A stretch of 10,102 nucleotides of DNA from Burkholderiales bacterium (GTDB lineage: Bacteria > Pseudomonadota > Gammaproteobacteria > Burkholderiales > Burkholderiaceae_D). The translations under genes were made by a program, and so were the position numbers. Each line of letters begins with the position of its first letter. Position 1 is the first letter of the stretch. This document shows, piece after piece, positions 1-5,795 of this stretch. The notes below the pieces were generated by a model. It was not told the origin of the DNA. It saw only the letters and a program-made list of their open reading frames with translations, and searched no databases. Where the stretch lies: contig JAGWUK010000063.1 of NCBI GenBank assembly GCA_028868455.1, positions 1 to 10,102 of the forward strand, given 5' to 3'.

Positions 1-976
1 CTATGCGATGACTGAAACGCGTCAGGTAAAACCATTCGTCACCGGCACTGGCACCAGCGTCCGGAAAAATGATCCGGCCATCTTCTGGCGCCAGTACTTC
101 ACTGCCATCCTGTCGTATGCCGACCAGATCACCCTGGCGAATTTCGTCAAAACTGCGCCATTCGCGGACAAAGCGATCATCGTTATGAAATTTATCCACC
201 ACATCGTAAATGCGCAAAGCCTCCATGTGTTTGACGACGGGCGGTGCCTCGCCTGCGATCATGCCAAGATGACGCAGACTATTAATGATTGCCTGATAAG
301 CCAGCTCTGGTGCTTGCGGATCATGATGCTGGCCGCATTCCAGCGTCATCGCATAACCGCCGACGGAGCGCATGTATTCTGTCGTGCCGACGCCAAATAA
401 GGTATCAGCTTTGCTCAACGCTTTCGCGTCGGCATTCGCAGCCAGTCGCTGGCGACGACGCGCTACGCCGCGAGCATAGGTGCTGAGCCAGCCATCCACC
501 ATGCGGTGTACGCCCAGACGCAATGCCATGGCGATCTCCTGTCCGGCATGATGAAACGCTTCAATGGCGCCATCATTGTCTTCCGGCCCGACCAGCACGA
601 AAGCGTCGCCCTGACTGCGGAAAGAATGCAAGTCCAGCAATACCTCGTGCTCTGCCAGCAAAGGACAGAGCCAGTTGGCAACATGGTCTTCAAATTCCAC
701 CGGCGTTGCTGTCGGTATCAGGCGCCGGTTCAGATTGCGCTCGCCGTTGCGTTGCCGGTTCTGGTAGGCCAGCGGATTGCATACCGGCACTAAGGTCAAG
801 GTGCCGCCGATCAGAGAAATTTTTCCGGACTCGATGTCATCCGCGACGCGCAATATGCCCGCCGTGCCGCAGGTTTCATTGCCATGCACTGCACCGGTAA
901 CGATGACGCGCGGGCCCGCCTGGGGAGAACTAAAACGTATGCTTTTAAAATGAAACGGGTAGTTTGTACTCATCAT
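1..976 (-). CDS. M14-type zinc hydrolase, succinylglutamate desuccinylase/aspartoacylase family (partial, runs off left edge)
   Basis: The minus-strand frame is open from a tandem ATG-ATG (976 and 973) to the window edge with no stop, about 325 residues. Numbered from the ATG at 973, family hallmarks are GAVHGNE (H30 and E33, zinc ligands), the substrate-binding stretch NRQRNGERNLNR (72-83), DLHS (H116, third zinc ligand) and TLECGQH (E212, probable catalytic Glu). A small beta-rich C-terminal part follows. Members are usually about 330-350 aa, so only a short tail should be missing. The family removes acyl groups from amino acids or cuts amide bonds in the cytoplasm; no signal peptide is visible. 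The gene lies 87 bases downstream of the AmpG-like permease on the same strand and is probably co-transcribed with it. In that context a role in muropeptide peptide breakdown, like the M14 enzyme MpaA, is possible but unproven; an unrelated deacylase is the alternative. No strong Shine-Dalgarno is seen. Confidence 0.88.
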   Translation of the reverse strand, partial: MMSTNYPFHFKSIRFSSPQAGPRVIVTGAVHGNETCGTAGILRVADDIESGKISLIGGTLTLVPVCNPLAYQNRQRNGERNLNRRLIPTATPVEFEDHVANWLCPLLAEHEVLLDLHSFRSQGDAFVLVGPEDNDGAIEAFHHAGQEIAMALRLGVHRMVDGWLSTYARGVARRRQRLAANADAKALSKADTLFGVGTTEYMRSVGGYAMTLECGQHHDPQAPELAYQAIINSLRHLGMIAGEAPPVVKHMEALRIYDVVDKFHNDDRFVREWRSFDEIRQGDLVGIRQDGSEVLAPEDGRIIFPDAGASAGDEWFYLTRFSHRI

Positions 977-1020
977 TCTGTCAATTGCTCGGGGTTGTTT
1001 TCTGCGTCCATGCCTGTCGC

Positions 1021-1050
1021 TCACCCGGCAGCGCGGTACTGTCCGGGTGA
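1021..1050. other. Strong hairpin between permease and M14 genes
   Basis: TCACCCGGCAG (1021-1031) pairs with CTG-T-CCGGGTGA (1039-1050), giving 11 base pairs with a single bulged T and a 7-base loop. It sits 14 bases downstream of the permease stop in the direction of transcription. No T-run follows it on the minus strand, so it is not a classic intrinsic terminator. It could be an mRNA-stabilising or attenuating structure that sets the expression of the M14 gene relative to the permease. Confidence 0.5.
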
Positions 1051-1063
1051 AAAGACACAGGTG

Positions 1064-2371
1064 CTAATCTTCTTTGCCAAAGGCCGGGTCTACGGTGATC
1101 TGCGAGGTAACGAAAAACGTCGGGACGGCAGCGATGCAAATCCAGACAAAGAAATGCGCGTATCCCAGTTGCGACTGCAACCAGCCACTAAACATGCCAG
1201 GCAGCATCATGCTCATGGCCATGAACCCGGTGCAGATGGCGTAATGCGCTGTCTTGTGTTCGCCATCGGCCACCATAATCATGTACAGCACATAGGCGGT
1301 AAATCCAAAGCCGTAGCCGAACTGTTCAACGGCAACGGCAGTACCGACCAACAGCAGATTTTGCGGCTGAACGAATGCCAGGTACACATACACCAGATGC
1401 GGCAGATTGATCGCCATTGCCATCGGCCACAACCAGGCTTTTAACCCGGAGCGGGCAATCAGCCAGCCACCGAGCAAACCGCCGGCTGTCAGCGCGATCA
1501 TGCCAACGCTGCCATACACAATCCCGACGGATTGCGTAGACAATCCAAGTCCGCCTTTATCGACACCGTCGAGTAAAAACAGCGGCGCCATCTTGACCAG
1601 TTGCGCTTCGCCAAAGCGATACAGCAACAAAAACGCCAGCGTCATGATGATTTTTTTCTTGCGCAGAAATTTTCCGAAAATCGTCAGGAAAGTATGGAGC
1701 ACCTGATTCGGATCACCATGAGGGCGATCGCTGTCCGGTTTTGGCAAGGCCAGTCTGTGGTACATCGACAAACTGATAAACATCGCCGCCAGAACGACAA
1801 AGACGACAACCCAACCCAGCGTGGCATTGCCGCTCCAGTCACGCACGCTGCCGGCCAGATAAACCAGCGCACCTTGTCCGGTCAGCATGGAAATACGAAA
1901 GAACATGCTACGCACACCGACATAGGCCGCCTGTTGATGCTGCCCCAAGGCCAGCATATAGAAGCCGTCCGTACTGATGTCATGCGTTGCCGCAGCAAAG
2001 GCCAGCAGCCAGAACACGGTCAGCGTCGCCTGAAAGAAACCGGACAACGGAATCGTCAAGGCCACCAGCCCAAACATTGCGCCAATCAGCAATTCCAGCC
2101 CGATGATCCAATAGCGCTTGGTTTTAAACATATCGACAAACGGAGACCATAAAGGCTTGATCACGAAAGGCAGATACAACCAGCTGGTGTACAGCGCAAT
2201 ATCGGAATTAGAAATACCCAGTTTTTTGTACATAATGACCGAAAGCGTCATCACAACGACATACGGAATGCCCTGGCTGAAATACAATGACGGAATCCAG
2301 CGCAACACACTGGCTGAATGGACTTGTTCATCGGCGGGGGCGTCGTTCACGGGGCTTGCTTCTATCGTCAT
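1064..2371 (-). CDS. AmpG-like major facilitator permease (muropeptide/sugar transport)
   Basis: This is a polytopic inner-membrane protein of 435 aa from the ATG at 2371, with about 12 hydrophobic segments and a central basic loop (near FLRKKKII). Features shared with AmpG are IKPLWSPFVD (71-80; AmpG has FKFLWSPLMD) and AATHDISTDGFYM (127-139; AmpG has SASQDIVFDAW). AmpG imports GlcNAc-anhydroMurNAc and its peptides from the periplasm by proton symport. A longer reading from a TTG at 2437 would add 22 mostly polar, basic residues; I prefer the ATG because the extension is unlike an MFS N-terminus and would run into the likely promoter region. It is the first gene of the leftward unit and is divergent from the kinase-amidase-carboxypeptidase unit, which supports a cell-wall-recycling role. 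The substrate is not proven: AmpG-related carriers for other sugars exist. Confidence 0.85.
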   Translation of the reverse strand: MTIEASPVNDAPADEQVHSASVLRWIPSLYFSQGIPYVVVMTLSVIMYKKLGISNSDIALYTSWLYLPFVIKPLWSPFVDMFKTKRYWIIGLELLIGAMFGLVALTIPLSGFFQATLTVFWLLAFAAATHDISTDGFYMLALGQHQQAAYVGVRSMFFRISMLTGQGALVYLAGSVRDWSGNATLGWVVVFVVLAAMFISLSMYHRLALPKPDSDRPHGDPNQVLHTFLTIFGKFLRKKKIIMTLAFLLLYRFGEAQLVKMAPLFLLDGVDKGGLGLSTQSVGIVYGSVGMIALTAGGLLGGWLIARSGLKAWLWPMAMAINLPHLVYVYLAFVQPQNLLLVGTAVAVEQFGYGFGFTAYVLYMIMVADGEHKTAHYAICTGFMAMSMMLPGMFSGWLQSQLGYAHFFVWICIAAVPTFFVTSQITVDPAFGKED

Positions 2372-2610
2372 CTCGGTCGTTTTCTTGTCATGTGGACTGT
2401 TGCAATACCCCGGCGCTCGCAAACGCTTTGTTCGCAAGATGGTATTGCGCAGCCCTGATCGTTATTGTGCGCGGACATTTTTTGTAATATCCCAGTATCA
2501 GCCAGCGTTGGCGACTGAAATTTTGCGTTTGGCTCATACCAAAAAGTTATGACCCGTTTTCATCTTTTCATTCGTCGCCTGCGTCTGAAGCGCCCTATGA
2601 TAAACGAACT

Positions 2611-2710
2611 GGGGCTTACGCAATGCGGCTCTGGAAGCGTTATGCTTGCTCGTCGTACAATTTGACCGCCTTCGTCACTGTCCGTTGACAGGATAATTTT
2701 GCGTCAGTCC
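2611..2710. repeat. 100-bp segment bounded by imperfect inverted repeats
   Basis: The left end reads GGGGCTTACGCAA (from 2611). The right end, read on the minus strand from 2710, is GGACTGACGCAAAATTATCC. GGGCTTACGCAA and GGACTGACGCAA match at 9 of 12 positions in opposite orientation, like the ends of a small non-autonomous element. No target-site duplication is evident. The right end resembles the repeat copies at 8918 and 9293 (shared ACGCAAAA followed by a TT/TC-rich TCC). This could be an old miniature element or a chance arrangement. Confidence 0.3.
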
Positions 2711-2745
2711 TGTAATAATGAACCAATAATGAAACGATTTTCATT
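2685..2745 (+). promoter_or_regulatory. Candidate promoter and operator of the kinase unit
   Basis: A perfect -35 hexamer TTGACA lies at 2685-2690. The only -10-like match downstream, TGTAAT (2711-2716), is 20 bases away, so the spacing is not ideal. The 9-mer AATAATGAA occurs at 2714-2722 and again at 2725-2733, an 11-base period, about one DNA turn. The second copy overlaps a palindrome AATGAAA-CGAT-TTTCATT (2728-2745) that ends 12 bases before the kinase ATG. The placement suits a repressor site near the transcription or translation start, but the binding protein is unknown. Confidence 0.35.
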
Positions 2746-2757
2746 TTCCCGTACAGC

Positions 2758-3732
2758 ATGCCAGATCATACGTTGATGACTCCCCCGTGCGACTCTGCCC
2801 CCCCCAGGCAACATCATGCACGTCTGCCGATTTTAGGATTGGGTATTGATGCTGGCGGCACGCAGACGCGCTGGGCGCTGGCAAGGCATGACGGCCAGAT
2901 CGTTGCCAGCGGCAATACCGACGGACTGAGCGCCCTGCAAACCCAGAGCGCTTCTGGCATCGCCACATTGCGTCACATCTTTACCAACCTGGCAGCACTA
3001 TGCTGCAGCCACGGTATCGTTACCCACATCTGCGCGGGCATTACCGGATTTGGCGGCGACGCGCAAACCTTGCCGCAGATGCTGGCGCACTTGTTTCATC
3101 TGCCAGTCAGCAGCGTCACGGTCAGCAACGATATTGACATTGCCTACCGCGATATTTTCAAACCGGGCCAGGGCTTTCTACTGTATGCCGGCACCGGTTC
3201 CATTGCGGCATATATCGATGAGGAAGGGCAATTTTTCCGTGCGGGCGGTCACGGCTATCTGCTTGACGATGCAGGTGGCGGATTCTGGATTGCGCAAGAA
3301 GCATTGCGACTGGTCTGGCGCAATGAAGACGAAGCACCGGGTATCTGGCAAAAGTCGGCCATGGCAAAAAACCTCTTTGCCCGCATCGGCGGAATACAGT
3401 GGGACGACACGCGTGACTTTCTCTATCATCGCAGTCGCGGCGAAATCGGCAAACTGGCGCTGGCTGTCGCTGAGGCGGCCGATACCGATCTCCAGGCGAT
3501 GGCGATACTGGAACGAGCAGGAAAAGAATTAGCAAGACTAGGCACGATCATGTGCCAGCGGTACGGCATCAAACCTTTAGCATTAAGCGGACGGGTGCAA
3601 GAACTGCATCCTGTGATTACTGAAACCCTGCGCGCCCATCTGCCGCCGGAAATTTGTCTGCGACGCAGCACCAGTCAGGCACATTTTTCGGCAGCACGAC
3701 TGGCCGCCAGAACCATTGCGTCGACATTATGA
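2758..3732 (+). CDS. BadF/BadG/BcrA-type ATPase, probable N-acetylglucosamine/N-acetylmuramic acid kinase
   Basis: This is an ASKHA-fold sugar kinase of 324 aa. Visible motifs are phosphate-1 GIDAGGTQTRWAL (29-41), SNDIDIAY (123-130) with the likely catalytic Asp, phosphate-2 AGTGSIA (144-150), the GlcNAc-kinase-like stretch GGHGYLLDDAGGGFWIA (163-179) and the adenosine-site LSGRV (276-280). Relatives include mammalian GlcNAc kinase and the clostridial MurNAc/GlcNAc kinase MurK; these phosphorylate the sugar at C6 in the cytoplasm. The start is uncertain: the ATG at 2758 puts 28 residues before the first motif, more than usual, no Shine-Dalgarno is visible, and the ATG at 2776 (Met7) is an alternative. 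It is the first gene of the rightward unit, and its TGA overlaps the amidase ATG. The neighbours favour a GlcNAc or MurNAc substrate from cell-wall turnover over the acyl-CoA dehydratase activator role of other family members. Confidence 0.87.
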   Translation: MPDHTLMTPPCDSAPPRQHHARLPILGLGIDAGGTQTRWALARHDGQIVASGNTDGLSALQTQSASGIATLRHIFTNLAALCCSHGIVTHICAGITGFGGDAQTLPQMLAHLFHLPVSSVTVSNDIDIAYRDIFKPGQGFLLYAGTGSIAAYIDEEGQFFRAGGHGYLLDDAGGGFWIAQEALRLVWRNEDEAPGIWQKSAMAKNLFARIGGIQWDDTRDFLYHRSRGEIGKLALAVAEAADTDLQAMAILERAGKELARLGTIMCQRYGIKPLALSGRVQELHPVITETLRAHLPPEICLRRSTSQAHFSAARLAARTIASTL

Positions 3733-4517
3733 AAAAAATATTATTGCTTGCCTTTTTTGCCGCCATTCTGAGTGGCTGTGCCACCACAAGAATTGATACC
3801 AGTATTTCTGCGGTCAGTCAGGAAAGTCGTGTGCAGTTTCTGATTTTGCATTACACGGCTCTGGATCAGCCAACCTCGCTCAAGGTGTTAAGCCAGCAAG
3901 GCGTCAGCGCGAATTATCTGGTGGGCAACGACGATCCGGTCACTGTCTGGAATCTGGTCGACGAAAACCGGCTGGCCTACCACGCCGGGCTCAGTTCATG
4001 GAATGGTTTTAGCAAGCTCAACGCCAGCTCTATCGGGATAGAAATCGTCAACAAAGGTTTTACCGATACGCCGGAAGGCCGGGTTTATTATCCTTTCCCT
4101 CAGAAACAGATTGATCGTGTGATTGCGCTGGTTAAAGACATCGTCGCCCGTCACCAGATCAGGCCAGAATATATTCTTGGTCATTCCGACATCGCGCCGC
4201 AACGTAAATCTGATCCGGGTCCGATGTTCCCATGGAAGCAACTGGCCGACGCCGGTTTGATTCCTTGGCCGGATGCGACGCAAGTTGCCGAAAAAATGCC
4301 GCTCTATGAAGCCTTGTTACCCGATGTGTCGTGGTTCCAGGAGCAACTTGGCAAATACGGTTATACCGTGCCGAAGACCGGTATTTTGGATGACGAGACA
4401 CGCAATGTACTGATTGCCTTCCAGACCAAATATCGTCCGGAAAAATTTGATGGTGAACCCGATGCCCAGACGGCAGCCATGCTGGATGTCCTGAACAACC
4501 GCGTCAAAACCAGGTGA
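3729..4517 (+). CDS. amiD: AmiD-like lipoprotein N-acetylmuramyl-L-alanine amidase
   Basis: The protein has 262 aa. A signal peptide with lipobox LSGC (lipidated Cys17) is followed by Ala at +2, which favours sorting to the outer membrane. An Amidase_2 domain spans about 30-180. Zinc ligands H41 (LHYTA), H152 (GHSDIAP) and D162, catalytic E105 (IGIEIVN) and K160 match the AmpD/AmiD arrangement closely. A PG_binding_1 domain occupies about 195-258. E. coli AmiD has the same layout and is of similar length. It cuts the bond between MurNAc or anhydroMurNAc and L-Ala of the stem peptide on the periplasmic face. The start is fixed by the signal peptide at the ATG at 3729, which overlaps the kinase stop as ATGA and suggests translational coupling. 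An upstream in-frame start at 3654 would bury the signal peptide. The carboxypeptidase gene follows after 9 bases. Confidence 0.93.
   Translation: MKKILLLAFFAAILSGCATTRIDTSISAVSQESRVQFLILHYTALDQPTSLKVLSQQGVSANYLVGNDDPVTVWNLVDENRLAYHAGLSSWNGFSKLNASSIGIEIVNKGFTDTPEGRVYYPFPQKQIDRVIALVKDIVARHQIRPEYILGHSDIAPQRKSDPGPMFPWKQLADAGLIPWPDATQVAEKMPLYEALLPDVSWFQEQLGKYGYTVPKTGILDDETRNVLIAFQTKYRPEKFDGEPDAQTAAMLDVLNNRVKTR
4511..4516 (+). promoter_or_regulatory. Ribosome-binding site of the M15 gene, inside the amiD stop
   Basis: AGGTGA lies over the last codons and stop of the amidase gene and is 10 bases before the ATG at 4527. It supports that start and tight coupling of the two genes. Confidence 0.6.
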
Positions 4518-4526
4518 GCCGATAAC

Positions 4527-5051
4527 ATGTCTTTGCTTGATGAATGTGGCATCACGCCGCACATCCTGCGGCAACGCGGTTTCGTGCCGCAAGCTGAAGC
4601 CACGGAACTGGTTCTGGCCGAAACCGGCGAAGATGGTCGCCAGTATTTGCTGACGCCAGAAGCCAATCATTCATGGCAATCCATGAAACGTTTTGCCGCC
4701 AATGACGGCGTGCAGCTCGTCATGATTTCCGCATTCCGCAGTGTGCAAAGGCAGACCGAGATCATCCGCGACAAACTTGCCGAAGGCCTGGACATTCAAG
4801 AGATTTTGCAAGTTTGCGCACCACCCGGTTATAGCGAACACCACACCGGGCGCGCCATCGACATCGGCACGCCGGAACATATGGATCTGGAAATTGCATT
4901 CGAAACCACGCCCGCTTTTCACTGGTTGCAACAGCATGCGGCAGCCTTCGGTTTTCAACTGTCCTACCCGCCAGGCAACAGTGCCGGCTATCAGTACGAA
5001 CCCTGGCACTGGTGCCTGCATGAAAACCTGCATGCATTTCAGGACATTTAA
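4527..5051 (+). CDS. M15B (VanY/LdcB-like) D,D- or L,D-carboxypeptidase, apparently cytoplasmic
   Basis: This is a compact LAS-type zinc peptidase of 174 aa. It shows SAFRSVQRQTEI (68-79), the zinc motif SEHHTGRAID (103-112: S-x-H-x-x-G-x-A-x-D with ligands H105 and D112), and EPWH (158-161) with catalytic E158 and third ligand H161. A VanY-type domain fills nearly the whole protein. VanY-family enzymes remove the terminal D-Ala from peptidoglycan stem peptides; LdcB/DacB of Gram-positives is an L,D-carboxypeptidase on tetrapeptides. The N-terminus (MSLLDECGIT) is polar, with no signal peptide or membrane segment, so the enzyme probably acts in the cytoplasm on imported peptides, the role LdcA plays in E. 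coli. It is the last gene of the three-gene rightward unit. D,D versus L,D specificity cannot be read from the sequence. Confidence 0.9.
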   Translation: MSLLDECGITPHILRQRGFVPQAEATELVLAETGEDGRQYLLTPEANHSWQSMKRFAANDGVQLVMISAFRSVQRQTEIIRDKLAEGLDIQEILQVCAPPGYSEHHTGRAIDIGTPEHMDLEIAFETTPAFHWLQQHAAAFGFQLSYPPGNSAGYQYEPWHWCLHENLHAFQDI

Positions 5052-5385
5052 TTTTCCGAAAAATAGGCAAGCCTGAAACGCAGCATTGATGCACCTCTCC
5101 AGCCATATCGTCTGAAAACCCGCATGGATACTGCGTGCTGGCAGCATGCCAATTTTAAAAAAATTTAGCGCCGGATTCAGGCTTTTTGCGGCGATGCATT
5201 CCGCGATAACGATACGATAACTAACAGCCCTGCTCTTTTTTGATGCGCTTGCAGGGCTGTCCCGATCTGTCTTCTGTAGCTGCATTTCAATCCCAAATAT
5301 TTACGCTTCGTCACTTGGTACTGGCGTACTTGTGTGCTAAAACTTAGAGTAGTAACACCGCAACACAAGATGAAAAGGAAAGATC
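5052..5385. other. Gene-poor intergenic region with hairpins
   Basis: I see no convincing gene in these 334 bases. Downstream of the M15 gene, TGGCAGCATGCCA (5139-5151) can fold and is followed by ATTTT, a weak terminator candidate. The 7-mer CGATAAC occurs at 5204-5210 and 5215-5221, an 11-base period. A perfect 10-bp inverted repeat follows at 5224-5260. The promoter of the two small membrane-protein genes should lie near 5315-5345; TTGGTA with TAAAAC 17 bases further on is a poor match. Confidence 0.5.
5224..5260. other. Perfect 10-bp stem-loop, intergenic
   Basis: ACAGCCCTGC (5224-5233) and GCAGGGCTGT (5251-5260) are perfect inverted repeats with a 17-base loop containing six T. No T-run follows on either strand, so this is not a standard terminator. 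It may belong to a 5' leader or a small RNA for the downstream small genes. Confidence 0.4.
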
Positions 5386-5475
5386 ATGAAACTCACTGAA
5401 ACTATGGACAGCATCATTCTTGCCAGCATTGCCTTGCTGATGCTGGCGCACTTTTTGCGCCTGTTGTTCGCTTAA
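5386..5475 (+). CDS. 29-residue membrane microprotein
   Basis: The ATG at 5386 is preceded by a good Shine-Dalgarno, AAGGAA (5375-5380), five bases upstream. The product, 29 aa ending at the TAA at 5473-5475, has a short polar start (MKLTETMDS) followed by one hydrophobic segment (IILASIALLMLAHFLRLLFA), so it is probably a single-pass inner-membrane peptide. It lies 12 bases before the 66-aa small membrane-protein gene and is probably co-transcribed with it. I do not recognise a family. The ribosome-binding site and hydrophobic pattern make it more likely real than chance, but at this length homology support is needed. Confidence 0.55.
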   Translation: MKLTETMDSIILASIALLMLAHFLRLLFA

Positions 5476-5487
5476 AGATTTCTGATC

Positions 5488-5688
5488 ATGCTGACACTAC
5501 TGGTCTGGATAATACTGTTTTTGCTGTGCTGGCCACTGGCATTGATGGCACTGCTGCTGTATCCGTTGATATGGCTGTTACTGTTGCCATTTCGGATATT
5601 GGGTATTGCCGTTGATGGCGTATTTGAATTGTTGCGCGCCATTGTCATGCTGCCGGCACGTGTACTGGGCGGGCGTCCGGGAAGCTGA
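5488..5688 (+). CDS. Small hydrophobic membrane protein (66 aa), unknown function
   Basis: The first 48 residues are almost wholly hydrophobic (MLTLLVWIILFLLCWPLAL, then LLLYPLIWLLLLPFRILGI). This predicts one long or two tightly packed membrane helices broken by Pro, followed by a short basic tail (RVLGGRPGS). The ATG at 5488 is 12 bases after the stop of the 29-aa microprotein; the Shine-Dalgarno is weak (AAAGA), which may mean coupling to the upstream gene. A bidirectional terminator follows 46 bases after the stop. I know of similar short hydrophobic conserved hypotheticals in betaproteobacteria but can assign no function. Confidence 0.7.
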   Translation: MLTLLVWIILFLLCWPLALMALLLYPLIWLLLLPFRILGIAVDGVFELLRAIVMLPARVLGGRPGS

Positions 5689-5733
5689 AAATAACACAGG
5701 CAGACTTCTTGCGGAGGGAGTCTCTTTAATGCA

Positions 5734-5761
5734 AAAAAACTGCCGTTTCAGGCAGTTTTTT
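5734..5761. terminator. Bidirectional rho-independent terminator
   Basis: AAAAAACTGCC (5734-5744) pairs with GGCAGTTTTTT (5751-5761) around the loop GTTTCA. The stem is followed by T-rich sequence on the plus strand and, by symmetry, on the minus strand. It lies between the converging 66-aa gene (plus) and HDOD gene (minus, stop at 5796) and can end both transcripts. Confidence 0.9.
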
Positions 5762-5795
5762 CTTTGCAGATCAACAAAATCAATAGCGAAAACCT

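Larger units (their letters stand above)
2372..2757. promoter_or_regulatory. Divergent intergenic region between the two arms of the recycling locus
   Basis: These 386 bases lie between the permease and kinase starts and hold no convincing gene. Any promoters for both transcription units should be here. Visible elements are a consensus TTGACA (2685-2690), a direct repeat and a palindrome close to the kinase start, and loose copies of the TTACGCAAAA-type repeat at 2611, at 2691-2710 (inverted) and possibly at 2518-2535. No clear promoter for the leftward unit could be picked out by eye. Confidence 0.6.

Noticed and set aside
523..900. Plus-strand 125-aa Arg/Cys-rich frame
   Set aside because: It is the complement of the M14 gene, whose motifs are unambiguous.
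2372..2437. Extended TTG start for the AmpG-like permease adding 22 residues
   Set aside because: The added sequence is polar and basic, unlike family N-termini, and uses a rare start with no ribosome-binding site; the ATG at 2371 is preferred.
884..2552. Several plus-strand open frames of 99-186 aa across the permease gene
   Set aside because: They are antisense to a clear multi-spanning permease and give Gln/His/Arg-rich products without motifs.
2725..2749. Fur-box-like AT-rich palindrome before the kinase
   Set aside because: It has AATGA/TCATT arms like a Fur site, but the central spacer is 4 bases and not 1, and the genes have no link to iron. Kept only as an unidentified operator candidate.
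4671..5285. Minus-strand open frame of 204 aa overlapping the M15 gene
   Set aside because: The plus-strand frame has complete zinc-peptidase motifs; the antisense product has no recognisable domain or ribosome-binding site.
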